64,000 bases of DNA from Ornithinimicrobium pratense. GTDB lineage: Bacteria; Actinomycetota; Actinomycetes; Actinomycetales; Dermatophilaceae. This document shows positions 61,040-64,000 of the stretch, piece by piece. Both the position numbers and the translations under genes were made by a program. Each line of letters opens with the position of its first letter. The stretch's first letter is position 1. The notes under the pieces are model-generated. The model was given only the letters and a program-made list of their open reading frames with translations. It had not been told where the DNA came from and did no database searches. The stretch covers positions 434,001-498,000 of the forward strand of contig NZ_CP044427.1 of the NCBI RefSeq assembly GCF_008843165.1, written 5' to 3'.

Positions 61040-61957
61040 GTGCCCCCCGTGAGCAGCTTGATCTTCGTCGTCATCCTGGCGGTGTGGGCTGTCTACCTGG
61101 TGCAGCACTGGGTGCGCCGCCGCGACCACCTGGCCACCGCCCGCTCCGTCGACCGGTTCTCCGAGGCGATGCGGGTGCTGGAGCGCCGTCGCGCCCTGCC
61201 CAGGCCGGACGTCAGCGAGCACGCCCCCGCCAGCGCCTCCGTCCCCCTGCTGCGACCCGCCCGCCCCGAGGTGGTCGTCAAGCGGGGTGCACCTGCTCGG
61301 CCGGTCACGGCCACCGCCGTGGCGCCGACAGCGGCATACCACCGGGGCAGGCGGGCCGCCCAGCTGCGCGCCGCCGGCCTGCTCGCGTCGTCCCTGGTGA
61401 TGGTCATCCTGGTCGGGCTCGTCGGGTTCCAGCTCATCCACTGGGCGTGGGCGTTCGTCGGCATCGCGCTGCTCGCGGCCACGGTGGCCGGCCTGCGGCG
61501 CTCGGTGGCGCGCAGCCGCCGGGCCCGTCCCGCCTCCCGCCCCCACTCCCGGGACCTGCGTCGCCCAGCCGAGGCTCGGCCCGAGCTCGCCGCCCAGGCC
61601 ACGGCCGTCGCGGTGCCCCGCACTGCCCGACGTGCGGTGGACCTGGAGGCCCGACGACCCGCCTCGGTGCCGACAGTCGCTCTCTACGACATCGACGAGG
61701 TCGAGGCCCGGTTGACCCAGCCCGCGCCGGACGAGGTCGTCGCGCACCCGGCTGCCGAGCTCATGGCCGTCCAGGCACCGGTTGTGGAGCCCGCGCCGGC
61801 CGCGCCTGGCTCCTGGGACCCCGTGCCGGTCCCGCCCCCGACCTACACCCTCAAGGCGAAGGCCTACCGGGCCCCCGCCGAGCTGCCCGCCGACGGTGCC
61901 GAGATGGCGCTGGAGGAGGAGTTCGAGGAGCTGCCGCAGGTCCACCGGGTCGGCTGA
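61040..61957 (+). CDS. sepX: SepX/GlpR divisome membrane protein
   Basis: The protein has 305 residues from the GTG at 61040. The N-terminal helix and following motif (SSLIFVVILAVWAVYLVQHW, RRDHLATARSVDRFSEAMRVL) match Streptomyces SepX and Corynebacterium GlpR. A second membrane pair lies near residues 115-155 (LLASSLVMVILVGLVGFQLI, AWAFVGIALLAATVAGL), then a long disordered Ala/Pro/Arg tail ending PTYTLKAKAYRAPAELP. In actinobacteria this protein helps organise the FtsZ ring together with the MoeA-like Glp encoded just upstream. Confidence 0.85.
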   Translation: MPPVSSLIFVVILAVWAVYLVQHWVRRRDHLATARSVDRFSEAMRVLERRRALPRPDVSEHAPASASVPLLRPARPEVVVKRGAPARPVTATAVAPTAAYHRGRRAAQLRAAGLLASSLVMVILVGLVGFQLIHWAWAFVGIALLAATVAGLRRSVARSRRARPASRPHSRDLRRPAEARPELAAQATAVAVPRTARRAVDLEARRPASVPTVALYDIDEVEARLTQPAPDEVVAHPAAELMAVQAPVVEPAPAAPGSWDPVPVPPPTYTLKAKAYRAPAELPADGAEMALEEEFEELPQVHRVG

Positions 61958-61986
61958 GGCCGACGTGGAGCACCGGGGCGCCGGTG

Positions 61987-61992
61987 TATAGT
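61987..61992 (+). promoter_or_regulatory. -10 hexamer of tRNA-Ala promoter
   Basis: TATAGT, 14 bases before the tRNA. No clear -35 box. Confidence 0.5.
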
Positions 61993-62006
61993 GGGTAGCC
62001 GCACAC

Positions 62007-62082
62007 GGGGCTGTGGCGCAGTTGGTAGCGCGTCTCGTTCGCAATGAGAAGGCCAGGGGTTCGAATCCCCTCAGCTCCACCA
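62007..62082 (+). tRNA. tRNA-Ala(CGC)
   Basis: Cloverleaf: acceptor GGGGCTG/CAGCTCC, D arm GCGC/GCGC, anticodon stem TCTCG/TGAGA with loop TTCGCAA (anticodon CGC), T arm AGGGG/CCCCT around TTCGAAT. CCA is encoded at 62080-62082. Confidence 0.95.
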
Positions 62083-62086
62083 CCAC

Positions 62087-62118
62087 AGGGCCGGTCCTCA
62101 ACCACGAGGGCCGGCCCT
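62087..62118 (+). terminator. hairpin after tRNA-Ala
   Basis: AGGGCCGGTCCTC (62087-62099) pairs with GAGGGCCGGCCCT (62106-62118), one T-G pair, loop AACCAC. Confidence 0.75.
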
Positions 62119-62159
62119 GCGTCGTAGGCTCACACGACCAGCACACAGGAGGAGCACGG

Positions 62160-63164
62160 ATGGCCGTCAATCTGCGGGGGCGTAGCCTGCGCTCGCTCGT
62201 CGAGGAATCGCCGGCGGAGATCCGCTACCTGCTCGACCTGGCCTACGACCTCAAGCGAGCCAAGTACGCCCATCAGGAGCGTCAGCTGCTCGCCGGGAAG
62301 TCGGTCGCGCTGGTCTTTGAGAAGACCTCCACCCGGACCCGGTCCGCCTTCGAGGTCGCCGCCGCCGACCAGGGGGCCAGCACCACCTTCCTGGAGCCCT
62401 CCAGCACCCAGATCGGGCACAAGGAGTCGATCAAGGACACCGCCCGCGTGCTGGGGCGGATGTATGACGCCATCCAGTACCGTGGCGCCGAGCAGGTCAA
62501 GGTCGACCAGCTCATCGAGCACTCCGGGGTCCCGGTCTACAACGGTCTGACCGACGACTGGCACCCCACGCAGATGCTCGCCGACGCACTGACGATGACC
62601 GAGCACAGCCACAAGCAGCGGCACGAGATCTCCTACGCCTACCTGGGCGATGCCCGCGGCAACATGGGGCACTCGCTGCTCCTGCTCGGCGCCAAGCTGG
62701 GGATGGACGTGCGGATCGGGGCACCGCAGGAGCGGCAGCCCGCCGCACACGTGGTGCGCCTCTGCGAGCAGGTTGCGGCCGAGACCGGGGCCCGGCTGAC
62801 CATCACCGAGGACCCGGTCGAGGCGGTGCGCGGCGTCGACTTCGTGCACACCGACGTGTGGGTGTCGATGGGGGAGCCCGTGCAGGCCTGGGAGGACCGC
62901 ATCGACCTGCTGCTGCCCTACCAGGTCAACGCCCAGCTGATGGCCGCCACGGACAACCCCGAGGCCCGGTTCATGCACTGCCTGCCGGCCTTCCACGACA
63001 TGCACACCGAGGTGGGTCAGGAGCTGATGGCCCGCCACCCCGAGCTGGCCGAGGGACTGGAGGTCACCGACGAGGTCTTCGAGTCCCCGGCGAGCATCGT
63101 CTTCGACCAGGCCGAGAACCGGCTGCATACGATCAAGGCGCTCATGGTCGCCACACTCGTATGA
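62160..63164 (+). CDS. ornithine carbamoyltransferase
   Basis: The protein has 334 residues; AGGAGGAG lies at 62147-62154. Carbamoyl-phosphate site [20 protein letters not shown], ornithine-side [15 protein letters not shown] and [10 protein letters not shown] are complete. The length and the [20 protein letters not shown] segment resemble catabolic ArcB or E. coli ArgF rather than the shorter arginine-operon enzyme of most actinobacteria. No arc or arg genes are adjacent, so the direction of use is open. Confidence 0.93.
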   Translation: MAVNLRGRSLRSLVEESPAEIRYLLDLAYDLKRAKYAHQERQLLAGKSVALVFEKTSTRTRSAFEVAAADQGASTTFLEPSSTQIGHKESIKDTARVLGRMYDAIQYRGAEQVKVDQLIEHSGVPVYNGLTDDWHPTQMLADALTMTEHSHKQRHEISYAYLGDARGNMGHSLLLLGAKLGMDVRIGAPQERQPAAHVVRLCEQVAAETGARLTITEDPVEAVRGVDFVHTDVWVSMGEPVQAWEDRIDLLLPYQVNAQLMAATDNPEARFMHCLPAFHDMHTEVGQELMARHPELAEGLEVTDEVFESPASIVFDQAENRLHTIKALMVATLV

Positions 63165-63694
63165 GCCCCGACACCGTGCCGACGGACGCCCCCGGCAGCG
63201 CTACCCCGACCGGGCTGCGCGAGCCGGCGCACCAGGTCAGCTCCCGCGCGGTGAAGTACTGGGTGGTCAACGGTCTCATCAGCGGGATCATCATCTGGGT
63301 GGTGCTGTTCGCGATCTACCTGCTGATCCCCGACTCGTGGGGCCGCTGGGCGGGGCCGGTCATCATCCTCATCCTCGCTGCCAACCTCAGCGACGTGACC
63401 CTAGAGCCGATCATCCGCTACCGGCGCACCCGCTGGGAGGTCACCGACGAGCGGGTCTTCGTCCAGACCGGCTGGCTCTCCCGCGACCAGCGCATAGCGC
63501 CGCTGTCCCGGGTCCAGACGGTCGACACCCACCGGGGGGCGATCATGCGGTTGTTCGGGCTGGCCAACGTGACCGTGACCACCGCTTCGGCTGCCGGCCC
63601 CATCACCCTGCCGTGCCTGGACAGCGACGTTGCCGACCGGATCACCGCCGAGCTGGCCCGGGTCACCGGGCAGACCGAGGGCGACGCGACGTGA
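63161..63694 (+). CDS. PH-domain membrane protein (YdbS-like)
   Basis: The protein has 177 residues from an ATG overlapping the carbamoyltransferase stop. Two membrane helices ([37 protein letters not shown]) precede a bacterial PH domain ([40 protein letters not shown]). It is coupled to the next gene, the usual YdbS/YdbT pair. Confidence 0.88.
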   Translation: MSPDTVPTDAPGSATPTGLREPAHQVSSRAVKYWVVNGLISGIIIWVVLFAIYLLIPDSWGRWAGPVIILILAANLSDVTLEPIIRYRRTRWEVTDERVFVQTGWLSRDQRIAPLSRVQTVDTHRGAIMRLFGLANVTVTTASAAGPITLPCLDSDVADRITAELARVTGQTEGDAT

Positions 63695-64000
63695 GCACCC
63701 CGGGCCCTTCTGACCTCCCGCCCCCCACCGGGCCCCCGGTCATCCCCCCGGGCCCGTCGGGTATGCCGTACGACCTCCCCGCGCCGCCGCCCCAGCAGCC
63801 TGTGGGCCCCGATCCCGATGACCCGAAGCCTCCCGAGAGCACGGTCCTGGGCCGCCTGGAGGCACAGGGATGGCACCGGCTGAGCACCCGCATGCTCGTG
63901 GTGCATCCCGTCCGTACGCTGATGTCGTTGGCAGTCCCGCTGCTGCTCATCACGTTGGGTTTCAACCGAGGCGAGGACGGCCGATGGCTGATCTACGTGC
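63691..64000 (+). CDS. PH-domain membrane protein (YdbT-like), N-terminal part
   Basis: A GTG overlapping the previous stop opens a frame running off the window after 103 codons. A Pro-rich start (residues 1-50) is followed by LEAQGWHRLSTRMLVVHPVR and the first membrane helix (MSLAVPLLLITLGF). Start and context match the larger partner of YdbS-type proteins. Confidence 0.75.
   Translation, partial: MSTPGPSDLPPPTGPPVIPPGPSGMPYDLPAPPPQQPVGPDPDDPKPPESTVLGRLEAQGWHRLSTRMLVVHPVRTLMSLAVPLLLITLGFNRGEDGRWLIYV

Overview
This 64 kb window is chromosomal DNA from a high-GC actinobacterium. GC-rich coding with GTG starts, many 4-base gene overlaps, menaquinone genes, DUF3027 and DUF2530 proteins, an IdeR-type iron regulator, a SepX/GlpR divisome protein and a class F sortase all point to Actinomycetota. 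The gene set would suit the Intrasporangiaceae (Ornithinimicrobium/Serinicoccus/Janibacter-like), but the genus is my inference.

Left core (1-23.5 kb): menaquinone genes menE (cut by the window edge), menB and menC lie with small membrane proteins and a VOC protein. An ammonium transporter follows, with GlnR-like boxes in its promoter. Next come a cold-shock-like protein with DUF3027, a MarR/MFS pair, a 27-residue membrane peptide, a gamma-glutamyltransferase-like enzyme, pdxH and an IdeR/DtxR regulator. An NlpC/P60 hydrolase sits under a c-di-AMP (ydaO) riboswitch. Two CNNM/CBS membrane proteins, an SbcD/SbcC-like nuclease-ATPase pair, GNAT, OsmC and SRPBCC genes lead up to a tRNA-Arg(CCU).

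Genomic island (23,471-41,984, 18.5 kb): the 3' part of tRNA-Arg is repeated exactly (49 bp) at the far end. Inside the tRNA end are a tyrosine integrase, an excisionase and a MobF relaxase-helicase, so the element looks integrative and mobilizable, without its own conjugation pore. The cargo from about 29 kb has visibly lower GC and is mostly unfamiliar. It holds a two-gene pair of a 513-residue unknown and an HNH-like zinc-finger protein, DUF6650- and DUF6308-like proteins, two lipoproteins (one split by an IS3-family element), a PD-(D/E)XK-like nuclease, a frameshifted DUF1905 gene and a YefM/YoeB toxin-antitoxin pair beside attR. The two-gene HNH cassette is the best candidate for an undescribed, perhaps anti-phage, system.

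Right core (42-64 kb): an ArsR-like regulator/MFS pair with a perfect operator-like palindrome; a class F sortase with a CHRD surface protein carrying a non-LPXTG tail; a HAD dehalogenase; two small conserved genes; a hemolysin III protein; an MFS protein with an in-frame 18-bp repeat; and a 1199-residue helicase-like protein whose ATPase motifs are degenerate, followed by a 65-residue partner. After mscL, a SAF-domain protein and FmdB comes a penicillin acylase gene with an apparent one-base frameshift in a G run. The 5-FCL/moeA(glp)/moaC/GNAT/sepX block, tRNA-Ala(CGC), an ornithine carbamoyltransferase and two PH-domain membrane proteins complete the window.

A feature that runs through the whole window is a TANNNT -10 hexamer placed 6-8 bases before the start codon at thirteen genes, the pattern expected of leaderless mRNAs.
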